DNA of 64,000 bases. Source: Paracoccus salsus (GTDB lineage: Bacteria; Pseudomonadota; Alphaproteobacteria; Rhodobacterales; Rhodobacteraceae). Below the pieces are notes generated by a model. It saw only the letters and a list, made by a program, of their open reading frames with translations, made no database searches and was not told the origin of the DNA. Below are positions 45,534 to 54,887 of the stretch, piece by piece. Both the position numbers and the translations under genes were made by a program. Within the stretch, counting starts at the first letter, position 1. Each line of letters starts with the position of its first letter. The stretch covers positions 310,001 through 374,000 of the forward strand of contig NZ_JAKGGD010000002.1 in the NCBI RefSeq assembly GCF_021556615.1. Direction: 5' to 3'.

Positions 45534-46082
45534 TCAGCCTGCCATGCGGACGGTGAATTCGGTTGCATGCTCGTCCTGAAGGCTCAGGTCACGCCGCGAA
45601 ATATGAGCCGGCTGCCCAAAATGCAGGACACATGCCTCGATCAGCCCGTGGCAGACATCGGGCAGCGCCCGGGGCGATCGATAGATCAGGCGCAGCGACC
45701 TGCCGTCCGCAAGGCGATGGCTTTCGAAGGTCGGCAGTTCCGCATCCGGGTAAAGCTTCCGTACCTCGACATGCACCTCGCCTTCGATCGCTTCCAGCAT
45801 CGACAACGCATCCGTCCGCGCCGCGAAATGGGTCGGATAGGTTTCTACAAAGCGTGCGTGCATCCATTTGCCGAAGGCGCGCTGAAGGTCTGCCGACGAT
45901 GTGTTGGCGCGATCGGAGAACGCGCCCACCAGATGCATCAAATCGCTGCAGGGGTAATTGCCGACCGTGGAATAGGCACCGCCGGAGGACAGTGGCACGC
46001 TGTCGAGCACCTCGTCGACCGCCGCTTCTCCAAGCAGATCATCGGCCATCGCCAGCAGCTCGACGAATATCATTCCCTTCAC
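45534..46082 (-). CDS. H-NOX heme-binding nitric oxide sensor
   Basis: A 182-residue gas sensor. The N-terminus MKGMIFVEL is typical. The proximal heme ligand is His104 in GEVHVEVRKLYPDAELP, and the propionate-binding YxSxR motif is Tyr134, Ser136, Arg138. Both are in the expected positions. The start is a GTG at 46082 with GGAGGG upstream. It is followed after 6 bases by the hybrid kinase gene. Stand-alone H-NOX proteins in facultative anaerobes bind NO and inhibit a partner kinase; ligand selectivity here is inference. Confidence 0.9.
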   Translation of the reverse strand: MKGMIFVELLAMADDLLGEAAVDEVLDSVPLSSGGAYSTVGNYPCSDLMHLVGAFSDRANTSSADLQRAFGKWMHARFVETYPTHFAARTDALSMLEAIEGEVHVEVRKLYPDAELPTFESHRLADGRSLRLIYRSPRALPDVCHGLIEACVLHFGQPAHISRRDLSLQDEHATEFTVRMAG

Positions 46083-46155
46083 GATGTTCCCTCCGCGATA
46101 TCGGCGGGAATCACCTTACGCTGCAGCGATTAAGGCTTTCTGAACGACATGGGGT

Positions 46156-46761
46156 TCAGCCTGCCCGCTGCAGATCCGCGGTCAATGCGGCGACATCGCC
46201 CCGGCGGCGCGACAGCATCGCCGCCATCTCGGCGCGCTCGGAGGCCAGCATGTTCACACCCTCGATGATGATGTTGAAGAACAGGTTTCGCCCCGACTTG
46301 TCCGAGACATGCCATTCCACCTCCATCGGCGCGCGGCCGTTCAGATAGGCCGTCGAGGTTACGGCGAAGAAGCTTTTCAGGGGCCTGGCGCCGCCCACCT
46401 GCACGCGCGCGCCAACGAAATCGCGGAACCGCTTGCCGTATTTGCGGCCGATATAACCCTGGAACGCCTGTTTGTAGGCCGCGAATTGCTGGCCGCCCAA
46501 CTGCCGGGCAGTCGGGCCCAGTGCCGAGCGGGCAATGATGTCGACATCGGCATAGCGCGCAAAGATCGCCTCGAACTGACGATACATCTGGGCGGGCGGC
46601 TGGCCGCTGTTGATGACGGAATAGACCTCGCCAAGCGCCTTGTCGATGAGCGCCCTGGCCTGTTCGGAATCCAGCGCGTGGGCGGGGCTGGCGCGCAGCA
46701 GCATCGCGGATGCCCCGCCCGCAGCCAGAAGCGCCAGCACCCGTCGGCGATCATTCCGCAT
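46156..46761 (-). CDS. mlaC: MlaC-family phospholipid-binding periplasmic protein
   Basis: A 201-residue periplasmic protein of the MlaC/Ttg2D family that carries phospholipids between outer-membrane MlaA and the inner-membrane MlaFEDB complex. The N-terminus has a twin-arginine-like NDRRRVLALL and a hydrophobic core, cleaved after AHA at about residue 29. The ALGPTARQL and FKQAFQGYIGRKYGKRF-type segments and the EVEWHVSDKSG strand match the family. ATG at 46761 overlaps the mlaA stop by 11 bases. Confidence 0.85.
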   Translation of the reverse strand: MRNDRRRVLALLAAGGASAMLLRASPAHALDSEQARALIDKALGEVYSVINSGQPPAQMYRQFEAIFARYADVDIIARSALGPTARQLGGQQFAAYKQAFQGYIGRKYGKRFRDFVGARVQVGGARPLKSFFAVTSTAYLNGRAPMEVEWHVSDKSGRNLFFNIIIEGVNMLASERAEMAAMLSRRRGDVAALTADLQRAG

Positions 46762-47572
46762 AGGGGTCGATGGGATCGGGGCCCGAGCCGGTTTCGTCAT
46801 AAGGATCAATTTCATCGCCATCTTCTCCCAGATCGTGACGGCGGTGCATCAGATAGATCAACCGCGTTTGTGCATAGCTGTCGGCACTATCTCGCAGGAC
46901 ACTGTCCACCGTATCCCCGAAACGTGCGCGATCACCGGCTTTTGAGCCCACCCGCAGGCCAAGCGCCAGCACCCGCTGACGGTCGGTCCCCAGCAGTTGC
47001 CGCAGCGGGTCGATGACAGCATCGACCAGCTTGCCGACCGCGTCGCGCTGGGTCGAGGGGCCCAGAACCGGCAACTCGACATAGGCGCCTTCGGGGACCC
47101 CCCAGACCGCCAGCGTCTCGCCGAAATCGGTGTCGGCCTCGGGAAGCCCGAAATCACGGCCCGCAGGATCGAACAGACCCGCGATCCCCAGCGTCGAGTT
47201 CACCGCGAATCTGAAGAAATTCTTCGCGGCCGGTTCCGGGCGGCCCTGCAGAAGGCTGTTGGCCACCTTGCCGGGCAGGGACAGGTTCGAGCCCATGTTG
47301 ATCACCAGATCCAGAGGGCCGGGCGATCCGGCGTCCGCCGCCCCTTCGTCGCTCCCCTTGGCAAGTCGTGCGACCGGGCCGATCACACGGGCGTCAAGCG
47401 CCTTGTTGAACGCATGCACGCGGCGATTGCTGACCTCGTATGGATCGTCGATCCGAATTCCATCCTGCATCACCGGCCGCGAGGCACAGCCTGACACGGC
47501 AAGCGACAAGAGCACGATGACGGGGTAAAGAAACACAGGGCGGCGCAAAGGAATTCCTAACCATTCGGGCAT
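46751..47572 (-). CDS. mlaA: MlaA-family outer-membrane lipoprotein
   Basis: A 273-residue lipoprotein (VacJ/MlaA) that extracts mislocalised phospholipids from the outer membrane. The lipobox is AVSGC; the family core DPYEVSNRRVHAFN, NFFRFAVNSTLG, FGETLAVWGVPEG and YVELPVLGPST is present. The last 20 residues are acidic and proline-rich. ATG at 47572 gives a 28-residue signal peptide. It is the first gene of mlaA-mlaC; the mlaFEDB genes are not in the window. Confidence 0.93.
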   Translation of the reverse strand: MPEWLGIPLRRPVFLYPVIVLLSLAVSGCASRPVMQDGIRIDDPYEVSNRRVHAFNKALDARVIGPVARLAKGSDEGAADAGSPGPLDLVINMGSNLSLPGKVANSLLQGRPEPAAKNFFRFAVNSTLGIAGLFDPAGRDFGLPEADTDFGETLAVWGVPEGAYVELPVLGPSTQRDAVGKLVDAVIDPLRQLLGTDRQRVLALGLRVGSKAGDRARFGDTVDSVLRDSADSYAQTRLIYLMHRRHDLGEDGDEIDPYDETGSGPDPIDPYAE

Positions 47573-47727
47573 TAAGCCGATCCAGACAGGACGAAGTGCT
47601 GACAGTCGGCGCTTGACGGGCAATAATGCTCCGGCGACCTTGCGGCAAGTCGGTCTCGGCTGCAATGCCGCACCAACGCCGCCACCGGGCGATACAGGAA
47701 GAGACAGGTCATGAGGACGGTAACGGC

Positions 47728-49479
47728 ATGAGCAAGGCGCCATTTCTGCCGGATGGCGGCCAGGAGCTGCGAAAGGCCCGATCGGCCGGGCTGCCGCTGT
47801 TCGCGGCCGTGGCGCTGTTTTCGGCGGTCGTCAACCTGCTGATGCTGACCGGCCCCCTGTTCATGCTGCAGGTCTATGACCGCGTGCTCAGCTCGCGCTC
47901 TCAGGAAACGCTGGCGGCGTTGTTCATTCTGGTGGTCTTCCTGTTCTTGCTGATGGGCATTGTCGATCTGGCCCGCAACCGCGTGACCCAGCGGATCGCC
48001 GCGCGGTTCCAGGACCGGATGGAGGGGCGCGTCTTCACCGCCGCGCTTCGCGAGGGGGCAATCTCGGGCGACGAGTCGGCGGCGGCCGCCAGTGGCATGC
48101 GCGATCTGGATTCCGTGCAGCGATTCGTCGGGTCACCGGTGATGCTGGCGATCTTCGATCTGCCCTGGGCACCGATCTTTCTGGCGGTGGTGTACATCTT
48201 CCACCCGATTCTGGGCGTGGTGGCCACCATCGGCGGGCTGATTCTGGTGATCTCGACGATCGCGAATCGCTGGATGACGCGCCGCCCGCTGCAACAATCG
48301 ACCCGCGCCTCGGCACAGGCGCAGCGGATGGCCGATCTTTACCGTGACGAGGGAGAGGTCATCGGCGCGCTGGGGATGCGCAGCGCCACCTTCGACCGCT
48401 GGCGCAAGGCGCGCAGCGACGCGCAGGAGAATGCCGTACGCGGAGCCGATGTCTCGACCGGCTTTACCGTGTTTTCGCGCAGCTTCCGGCTGTTCCTGCA
48501 AAGCGCGATGCTTGCGGCTGGCGCCTATCTGGTGCTGCGACAGGAACTGACGCCGGGCGCCATGATCGCCAGTTCGATCATGATGGGCAGGGCGCTGGCC
48601 CCGGTCGAGCAACTGGTCGGGGGATGGGCCGTCGTGCAGTCGGCGCAGGACGGCTGGGAAAGGCTTTCCCGGCTGCTGTCGCGCCAGCCCGCCGAACAGC
48701 CCAGGACCCCCCTGCCCCGGCCCGAGGCGCAGCTGGACGTGCGGCAGCTTTCGGTGGCACCTCCGGGTCAGCCGTTGGCGACCCTGCGTGGCGTCAGTTT
48801 TTCGGTGGCTCCAGGCCAGGCGCTCGGGGTGATCGGACCGTCCGGCGCGGGCAAGACCACGCTGGCGCGCGCCTTGATCGGCGCCTGGCAGGTGGGCGCG
48901 GGCTCGATCCGGCTGGGCGGTGCGACGCTGGATCAGTTCGACCCCGACGTGCTGGGCTCGATGATCGGTTACCTGCCACAGCAGGTCACGTTGTTCGACG
49001 GCACGATCGCCGAAAACATCGCCCGGCTATCGCCCAATCCCGATCCCGAACGGGTTGTGCGCGCGGCGCGCGCCGCGGCCGCACACCAGATGATCCTTGA
49101 CCTGCCCAACGGCTATGACACGCGGATCAGCCAGACTTCGGGGCGGCTTTCGGGGGGGCAGATCCAGCGCATCGGCCTGGCGCGCGCGCTTTATCCCGAC
49201 CCGGTGCTGCTGGTTCTGGACGAGCCGAATTCCAACCTGGACAACCAGGGATCCGAGGCGCTGAACGCAGCGATCCGGCGCGTCAAGGCACAGAAAGGCA
49301 CCGTCATCATCATGGCGCACCGCCCCGCCGCCATCAACGAATGCGAATTGCTGCTGGTGCTGGAGCAGGGCGTCCGCAGGGCCTTTGGACCCCGCGACCA
49401 GGTCCTGCAAGAGATGGTGCAGAACTCGGCGCAGATCAGGAAGGCGCAAGAGGCTGGCCGCAGCGGAGGCGTGACATGA
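47728..49479 (+). CDS. Type I secretion system permease/ATPase
   Basis: A 583-residue exporter half-transporter of the PrtD/HlyB group. Five to six membrane helices fill residues 25-300. The ATPase domain has Walker A GPSGAGKT (370-377), signature LSGGQIQR, Walker B VLLVLDEPNSNLD and an H-loop MAHRP. There is no N-terminal peptidase-like domain, as in PrtD. It exports a substrate across both membranes with the HlyD-like adaptor encoded next, whose ATG overlaps its stop (ATGA). No substrate or TolC gene is beside it. Confidence 0.92.
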   Translation: MSKAPFLPDGGQELRKARSAGLPLFAAVALFSAVVNLLMLTGPLFMLQVYDRVLSSRSQETLAALFILVVFLFLLMGIVDLARNRVTQRIAARFQDRMEGRVFTAALREGAISGDESAAAASGMRDLDSVQRFVGSPVMLAIFDLPWAPIFLAVVYIFHPILGVVATIGGLILVISTIANRWMTRRPLQQSTRASAQAQRMADLYRDEGEVIGALGMRSATFDRWRKARSDAQENAVRGADVSTGFTVFSRSFRLFLQSAMLAAGAYLVLRQELTPGAMIASSIMMGRALAPVEQLVGGWAVVQSAQDGWERLSRLLSRQPAEQPRTPLPRPEAQLDVRQLSVAPPGQPLATLRGVSFSVAPGQALGVIGPSGAGKTTLARALIGAWQVGAGSIRLGGATLDQFDPDVLGSMIGYLPQQVTLFDGTIAENIARLSPNPDPERVVRAARAAAAHQMILDLPNGYDTRISQTSGRLSGGQIQRIGLARALYPDPVLLVLDEPNSNLDNQGSEALNAAIRRVKAQKGTVIIMAHRPAAINECELLLVLEQGVRRAFGPRDQVLQEMVQNSAQIRKAQEAGRSGGVT

Positions 49480-51095
49480 CCGAGGACAGCCGCAAGCCAG
49501 GCGCTCCGGATCCGGATGCGCGGGCCAAGGCAAGGCCGGCGCCGACCGATCCGCCGCTGCGCCTTTCCAACCCCGAGGGCCCGCCGACGGAGAGGACGGA
49601 AACACGGGATGTGCCGACAGCAGCGCCGCATGCCGGCCCGGCCGCGCCCGGACCCCTGCAGGGCGCGGCGGCCGGGCCGCAGACCCGGCCGGGATTGGCG
49701 CGGTCGTCCTCGGCGGCCGCGCCAGGCAGTCCGGCGCGGCCGCCGCGCAAGGTCCCGCCGCCCTCTCCGCCGCCACCGCCCAGACCGATCGCCGCCGCTG
49801 ATCCGGACCGTTGGCCGGTCCGGGGCCCGCTGATCCTTGGGATGCTGGGCATCGTCGTGCTGATCGGCGGATTCGGGCTTTGGGGCATGCAAAGCCGGAT
49901 CTCTGGTGCGGTCGTCGCACCCGGCCAGGTCGAGGTGGAACAGCAGCGGCAAGTGGTCCAGCATCCCGATGGCGGCGTCGTCAGCCGGATCGCAGTCGTC
50001 GAGGGACAGACCGTGGATGCCGGCGATCTGCTGATCAGTCTTGACGGCACGCTTCTGGCAACCGAACTGGTCATCGTCGAGGGTCAGTATTTCGAGATCC
50101 TGGCCCGCCGCGGCCGGCTGGAGGCCGAGCGCGCGGATGCCGACCAGATCAGCTTTCCCGAGCAGCTGACAAGCGCCGCCGGCACGAACGAAGATCTGAC
50201 CGGCCTGGTCGACGGGCAGCGAAGCCTGTTCGAAAGCCGCCGCGATACGCTGCGCCAGTCGCTGGAGCAGTTGCAGAAACAGTCCGAACAGGTCAGTGCG
50301 CAGATCAACGGCATCGACGCGCAGATCGACGCCTTGGGCAAGCAGCGCGAACTGATCGCCGAGGAGCTTGAAGACCAGCAGTCCCTGCTTTCGCGTGGGC
50401 TGGCGCAGTCGTCCCGTGTGCTGGCGCTGCAGCGCGAGGCGGTGCGGCTGGACGGCCAGCTTGGCGAATTGCAGGCCAACCGCGCGGAGGCCGAGACCCG
50501 ACAGACCGAACTGGACATCCAGCGCCTTCGCATGGGGGCACAGCGTCGCGAAGAGGCCGAAACCCAACTGCGCGACCAGGGCTATCGCGAACTGGAACTG
50601 GCCGAGCGCCGCCGGAGCCTGATCGAGCAGATCGAGCGTCTGGAAATCCGCGCGCCGGTGTCGGGGATCATCTACAACCTCCAGGTCACCACGCCGCGCT
50701 CTGTCATCGGTCCGGCCGATCCGGTGATGTATGTCATCCCGCAGGACCGTCCGCTGGTGATCGGCGCGCGGGTCGCGACCATCAATGTCGATGAAATCCA
50801 GATCGGTCAGCCCGTCGCCCTGCGCTTCTCGTCCTTTTCCTCGCGCACAACGCCCGAGATCGACGGCAAGCTGGACCGGATTTCCGCCGATGCGCTGATG
50901 GATGAGGCGACGCGAACGCCCTACTACCGCGCCGAGATTACCATCCCGGCCGAGGAACGCGAAAAGCTGGGTGAGTTGGCGCTTATTCCGGGCATGCCGG
51001 TCGAGGTGTATATCCAGACCGGCGAACGCAGCCCCATGTCCTATCTGCTGAAGCCCCTGGCCGATTACTTCAACCGCGCCTTCCGCGAGAACTGA
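49476..51095 (+). CDS. HlyD-family type I secretion adaptor
   Basis: A 539-residue membrane-fusion protein. A cytoplasmic N-terminus of about 115 residues is unusually long and rich in Pro, Ala and Arg, with a run of nine prolines broken by one serine near residues 95-102. One transmembrane helix follows (117-137). The periplasmic part has a lipoyl half-motif, GQVEVEQQRQVVQHPDGGVV, a long coiled coil (about 230-400) and the HlyD C-terminal beta domain with RAPVSGIIYNL. Most adaptors have 20-60 residues before the helix. It pairs with the ABC transporter upstream. Confidence 0.9.
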   Translation: MTEDSRKPGAPDPDARAKARPAPTDPPLRLSNPEGPPTERTETRDVPTAAPHAGPAAPGPLQGAAAGPQTRPGLARSSSAAAPGSPARPPRKVPPPSPPPPPRPIAAADPDRWPVRGPLILGMLGIVVLIGGFGLWGMQSRISGAVVAPGQVEVEQQRQVVQHPDGGVVSRIAVVEGQTVDAGDLLISLDGTLLATELVIVEGQYFEILARRGRLEAERADADQISFPEQLTSAAGTNEDLTGLVDGQRSLFESRRDTLRQSLEQLQKQSEQVSAQINGIDAQIDALGKQRELIAEELEDQQSLLSRGLAQSSRVLALQREAVRLDGQLGELQANRAEAETRQTELDIQRLRMGAQRREEAETQLRDQGYRELELAERRRSLIEQIERLEIRAPVSGIIYNLQVTTPRSVIGPADPVMYVIPQDRPLVIGARVATINVDEIQIGQPVALRFSSFSSRTTPEIDGKLDRISADALMDEATRTPYYRAEITIPAEEREKLGELALIPGMPVEVYIQTGERSPMSYLLKPLADYFNRAFREN

Positions 51096-51157
51096 GCCGC
51101 CAGGTCACAGCGGTCACCCAGCCACGCGCGACGGGCGAGCGCATTTTCTTGCCTTTC

Positions 51158-51182
51158 GGGGCAGCCTGCCGCAGGCTGCCCC
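51158..51182. other. Hairpin in the atoE leader
   Basis: GGGGCAGCCTG (51158-51168) and CAGGCTGCCCC (51172-51182) make a perfect 11-base stem with a 3-base loop, ending 21 bases before the AtoE-family ATG. No T tract follows. It may end the type I secretion transcript or influence translation of the transporter. Confidence 0.5.
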
Positions 51183-51203
51183 AAAACAACAAGGAACACC
51201 AAC

Positions 51204-52517
51204 ATGTTGAGAGCCCTGTCCCGGCCGGCGACCAGACTTATGGAAAGCTGGCTGCCCGACGCCTTCATCTTCGTGATCATCCTGACGCTGGTCGCCGCCG
51301 CGGCCGCGATCGCGACACAGGGCGTGTCACCCGTAGCGCTGGTGGGGATATGGGGGAACGGATTCTGGTCGTTGCTGCAATTCGCCATGCAGATGCTGCT
51401 GGTGCTGGTCACCGGCTTCATCCTGGCCAGTTCGCCACCCGTGCGGCGCATCCTGCAATGGGTGGCGGGGTTTGCCACTTCGCGCGGCTCTGCGATCATC
51501 CTCGTCAGCCTGGTGTCGTTGGGGGCAAGCTGGATCAACTGGGGGTTCGGGCTGGTCGTCGGCGCGATATTCGCCAAGGAGCTGGCACGCCAGATCCGGG
51601 TGGATTATCGGCTGCTTGTTGCAGCGGCCTATTCGGGCTTCGTGATCTGGCATGGCGGGCTGTCGGGCTCGATCCCGCTGACCATCGCGACCGAGGGCCA
51701 TTTCACCCAGGACCAGATCGGCGTGATTCCGACCTCGGAGACGATCTTTTCGGCCTTTAATCTGCTGATCCTGCTGGCGGTTGTGATCGTCGTCCCTGTC
51801 GTCAACCGGCTGATGCTGCCACTGGAATCCGAACAGGTGCTGATCGACCCGGCCAAGCTGAACGACGACACAGGGCCCGCGCCCCTGTCACGCCACGCCA
51901 CCCCGGCCGAGCGGCTTGAAAACAGCCCCGTCCTGATGTGGCTGATCGGCATTCCCGGTCTGATCTGGCTGGCCACCTATTTCGCCGGCGGCGGCGGCAT
52001 CAACCTGAACGTCGTGAATTTCCTTTTCCTGTTCCTCGGCATCCTGTGCCACGGCACGCCCCGCAGCCTGCTGGCGGCGCTTGATGACGGGGTGCGCGGT
52101 GGTGCGGGTATCGTCATCCAGTTCCCGTTCTATGCGGGGATCATGGCGATCATGACGGATACCGGCCTGGCAGCCAGCCTGTCGGAATGGTTCGTCTCGA
52201 TCTCGACGGCCGACAGCCTGCCGTTCTGGAGCTTCATCAGCGCCGGGATCGTCAATGTCTTCGTTCCGTCGGGCGGCGGGCAATGGGCGGTCCAGGCCCC
52301 GGTGATGCTGCCGGCAGCCGAGGCGCTGGGTGCGGATATTTCGCGTGTGGTGATGGGCATTGCCTGGGGCGATGCGTGGACCAATCTTCTGCAGCCGTTC
52401 TGGGCGCTGCCGATGCTGGGCATCGCGGGGCTGAAGCCGCGTGACATCATGGGTTTCTGCGTGGTGCAGCTGCTGATCACCGGGGTCATCATCGGCGGGC
52501 TGCTGTATCTGCTTTAG
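51204..52517 (+). CDS. atoE: Short-chain fatty acid transporter, AtoE family
   Basis: A 437-residue inner-membrane transporter with 10-12 hydrophobic helices. The GASWINWGFGLVVGAIFAKE-type segment, AAYSGFVIWHGGLSGSIPL and the C-terminal VPSGGGQWAVQAPV motif are hallmarks of AtoE (short-chain fatty acid / acetoacetate uptake). ATG has AAGGAA upstream. Uptake of butyrate or acetoacetate would feed acetoacetyl-CoA, linking it to the PHB and ethylmalonyl-CoA genes in this window, though they are not adjacent. Substrate is inferred from the family. Confidence 0.88.
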   Translation: MLRALSRPATRLMESWLPDAFIFVIILTLVAAAAAIATQGVSPVALVGIWGNGFWSLLQFAMQMLLVLVTGFILASSPPVRRILQWVAGFATSRGSAIILVSLVSLGASWINWGFGLVVGAIFAKELARQIRVDYRLLVAAAYSGFVIWHGGLSGSIPLTIATEGHFTQDQIGVIPTSETIFSAFNLLILLAVVIVVPVVNRLMLPLESEQVLIDPAKLNDDTGPAPLSRHATPAERLENSPVLMWLIGIPGLIWLATYFAGGGGINLNVVNFLFLFLGILCHGTPRSLLAALDDGVRGGAGIVIQFPFYAGIMAIMTDTGLAASLSEWFVSISTADSLPFWSFISAGIVNVFVPSGGGQWAVQAPVMLPAAEALGADISRVVMGIAWGDAWTNLLQPFWALPMLGIAGLKPRDIMGFCVVQLLITGVIIGGLLYLL

Positions 52518-52562
52518 CGTCACCCTGCCGACATATCGGCGCGGATATCCATGCAACGGGGC

Positions 52563-52584
52563 AAGGGCGGGAATTCCCGCCCTT
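52563..52584. terminator. Palindromic terminator between atoE and rnr
   Basis: A perfect 22-base palindrome (AAGGGCGGGAA and TTCCCGCCCTT) is followed on the plus strand by ATCTTTT. It ends at the rnr stop and terminates the convergent AtoE-family gene; it can also act on rnr. Confidence 0.75.
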
Positions 52585-54844
52585 ATCTTTTCCGGCGACG
52601 CTTGGAGGCGCGCTTGATCTCGGCCAGGCGCGACGTCGTCGCCATGCGACGCGGCCCGCCGCCGCGCTTGCCTTTTTGCGGGCCGCGCGGCAGGGGAGCG
52701 CCGTCAAGCTCCAGAAGTTCCAGCGTCAGACCTCCGGTGACCGGGACAGCCTCGGTCAGACGCACCATGACCCGCTGACCGATGCCGATCCGAAGCCCGG
52801 TATCCGCGCCCGTCAGCAGCTGTGCATCGGGATCGTAGTGGAAATATTCCCGGCCCAGATCGCGGATCGGCAGCAGCCCGTCGGCGCCGGTCTCGTCAAG
52901 CTTCACGAACGCGCCGAAACGCTGGATGCCACTGATCCGGCCGGCCATCTCGGTGCCCACCCGGTCGGCCAGATAGGCCGCCAGATAGCGGTCGGTGGTG
53001 TCGCGTTCGGCGGCCATGCTGCGACGTTCGGTTTCGCTGATATGGGTGGCGGTCTCGGACAGCCTTTCCATATCCTGCGCCGACAGCCCGTCAGGCTTGC
53101 CGTCGCGGCCCCCGCCCCAGCCATGCGCCGTGATCAGCGCACGATGCACGACCAGGTCGGAATAGCGCCGTATCGGCGAGGTAAAATGCGCGTAGGATTT
53201 CAGCGCCAGGCCGAAATGGCCATAATTCTCGGGATGGTAATACGCCTGCGTCATCGATCTCAGGGTCGAGATGTTGATCAGTTCGTCGAAGTCGGTGCCT
53301 TCGGACTGGGCAAGAAGCCGGTTCAGATGGCCGGTATGCAGCACCTGCCCCTTGGCCAGGTTGAAGCCCGACGCCTGGGCCACCTCGCGCAGCGCGTCGA
53401 TCTTGTCCAGGCTGGGCTCTTCATGGACGCGGAACAGCAGCGGGCGCTGACGACGCGTCAGCTCCTCGGCTGCCGCGACATTGGCCAGAACCATGAATTC
53501 CTCGATCAGCCGGTGCGCGTCAAGGCGTTCGCGGAAATTCACGGCCTTCACACGCCCGTCCGGCGTCAGTTCGATCCGGCGTTCGGGCAGGTCCAGATCA
53601 AGGGGCTGGCGGCGCGCGCGCGCCTCTTTCAGCAGGCCATAGGCATGCCACAGCGGCTTGATGACGCTGTCCATCAGCGGTTCGGTATGGCTGTCCGGAT
53701 TGCCGTCCGCGCCGGCCTGGGCCTGTTCATAGGACAGGCTCGCGCGGCTGTTCATCATGCCACGATGGAAATTGTGACTGATCTTGTTGCCCTGTGCATC
53801 CAGACGCATCCGAACGGCGATCACCGCGCGATCGACCCCTTCGTGCAGCGAACACAGGTCCGCCGACAGCGCCTCGGGCAGCATCGGCACCACGCGGTCA
53901 GGGAAGTAGGTCGAGTTTCCGCGCGTCCACGCCTCGCGGTCCAGCGCCGAGCCGGGCCGGACATAATGGGCGACATCGGCGATGGCGACCCAGATCGAGG
54001 CCCCGCCATCCTGTTCGATCGTCGCCCCCACCGCATCGTCGTGATCCCGCGCATCCGACGGGTCGATCGTCACCAGAGGCAGGTCGCGCAGATCCTCGCG
54101 GCCCTTCATGGTGGCAGGTTTCGCGGCTTCTGCCTCTTCGATGGCCTTGTCGGGAAATTCGTCGGGGATGCCGTGCTGGTGGATCGCGATCAGGCTGACA
54201 GCCTTGGGCGCCGAAGGATCGCCCAGCCGCTCGACGATGCGCGCCAGCGGCAGGCCCATGCGCGCCTTGGGACCGGCCTGCTCGGCCTGGACCAGCTCAC
54301 CGGGTTGCGCGCCAAGCGTGGCGTCGGCTTTGACGCGCCATTCCTTGTCCTGCCCCTTGTCGATCGGAACGATCCGGCCGCCTTCGGTGTCCTTGCGGAA
54401 GATGCCGACGATCCGGTGCGGCGCGGCCGTGATCCGGCGCATCAGGCGGGCCTGGTATTGGTGGTCCTCGCCGTGAACCTCGACCAGCCGGGCCAGAAAG
54501 CGTTCGCCACGGGCCAGCGCGGGATCGCTTTCACGCGGCATGTAGAGGATCCGCGGCATCGGACCCTCGCCCCGCCACTCCATCGGTCTGGCGAACAGGT
54601 CGCCGGACCCGTCCGGCGCAAGCAGTTCCAGAACCGACACGGCGGGCAGCTTCTCGGCGTCCAGATAGTGCCGACGGCGGCGTTCCAGCTGCCCCTCGGC
54701 CTCGAGTTCCTTCAGAAGGCGCTTCAACTCGATCCGCTGCGCCCCCTTGATCCCGAAGGCCTTGGCGATGTCGCGCTTGGAATTGGCGTCGGGATTGTCC
54801 GAAACCCAATCCATGATCTGTTGCTTGCTGGGAATCTGCGTCAT
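52583..54844 (-). CDS. rnr: Ribonuclease R
   Basis: A 753-residue 3'-5' exoribonuclease that degrades structured RNA. An N-terminal winged-helix domain (1-70, basic) and cold-shock domains precede the RNB catalytic domain, which holds DPSDARDHDDAV near residue 260 with the metal-binding aspartates. A C-terminal S1 domain (about 635-715) and a Lys/Arg tail follow. It is last in a probable operon with the TSUP, dapE and GNAT genes upstream on the same strand. Confidence 0.95.
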   Translation of the reverse strand: MTQIPSKQQIMDWVSDNPDANSKRDIAKAFGIKGAQRIELKRLLKELEAEGQLERRRRHYLDAEKLPAVSVLELLAPDGSGDLFARPMEWRGEGPMPRILYMPRESDPALARGERFLARLVEVHGEDHQYQARLMRRITAAPHRIVGIFRKDTEGGRIVPIDKGQDKEWRVKADATLGAQPGELVQAEQAGPKARMGLPLARIVERLGDPSAPKAVSLIAIHQHGIPDEFPDKAIEEAEAAKPATMKGREDLRDLPLVTIDPSDARDHDDAVGATIEQDGGASIWVAIADVAHYVRPGSALDREAWTRGNSTYFPDRVVPMLPEALSADLCSLHEGVDRAVIAVRMRLDAQGNKISHNFHRGMMNSRASLSYEQAQAGADGNPDSHTEPLMDSVIKPLWHAYGLLKEARARRQPLDLDLPERRIELTPDGRVKAVNFRERLDAHRLIEEFMVLANVAAAEELTRRQRPLLFRVHEEPSLDKIDALREVAQASGFNLAKGQVLHTGHLNRLLAQSEGTDFDELINISTLRSMTQAYYHPENYGHFGLALKSYAHFTSPIRRYSDLVVHRALITAHGWGGGRDGKPDGLSAQDMERLSETATHISETERRSMAAERDTTDRYLAAYLADRVGTEMAGRISGIQRFGAFVKLDETGADGLLPIRDLGREYFHYDPDAQLLTGADTGLRIGIGQRVMVRLTEAVPVTGGLTLELLELDGAPLPRGPQKGKRGGGPRRMATTSRLAEIKRASKRRRKR

Positions 54845-54887
54845 GGGTCTGCCTGAATTGGATGAAAGCGCGATGATGCGGGCCGCG

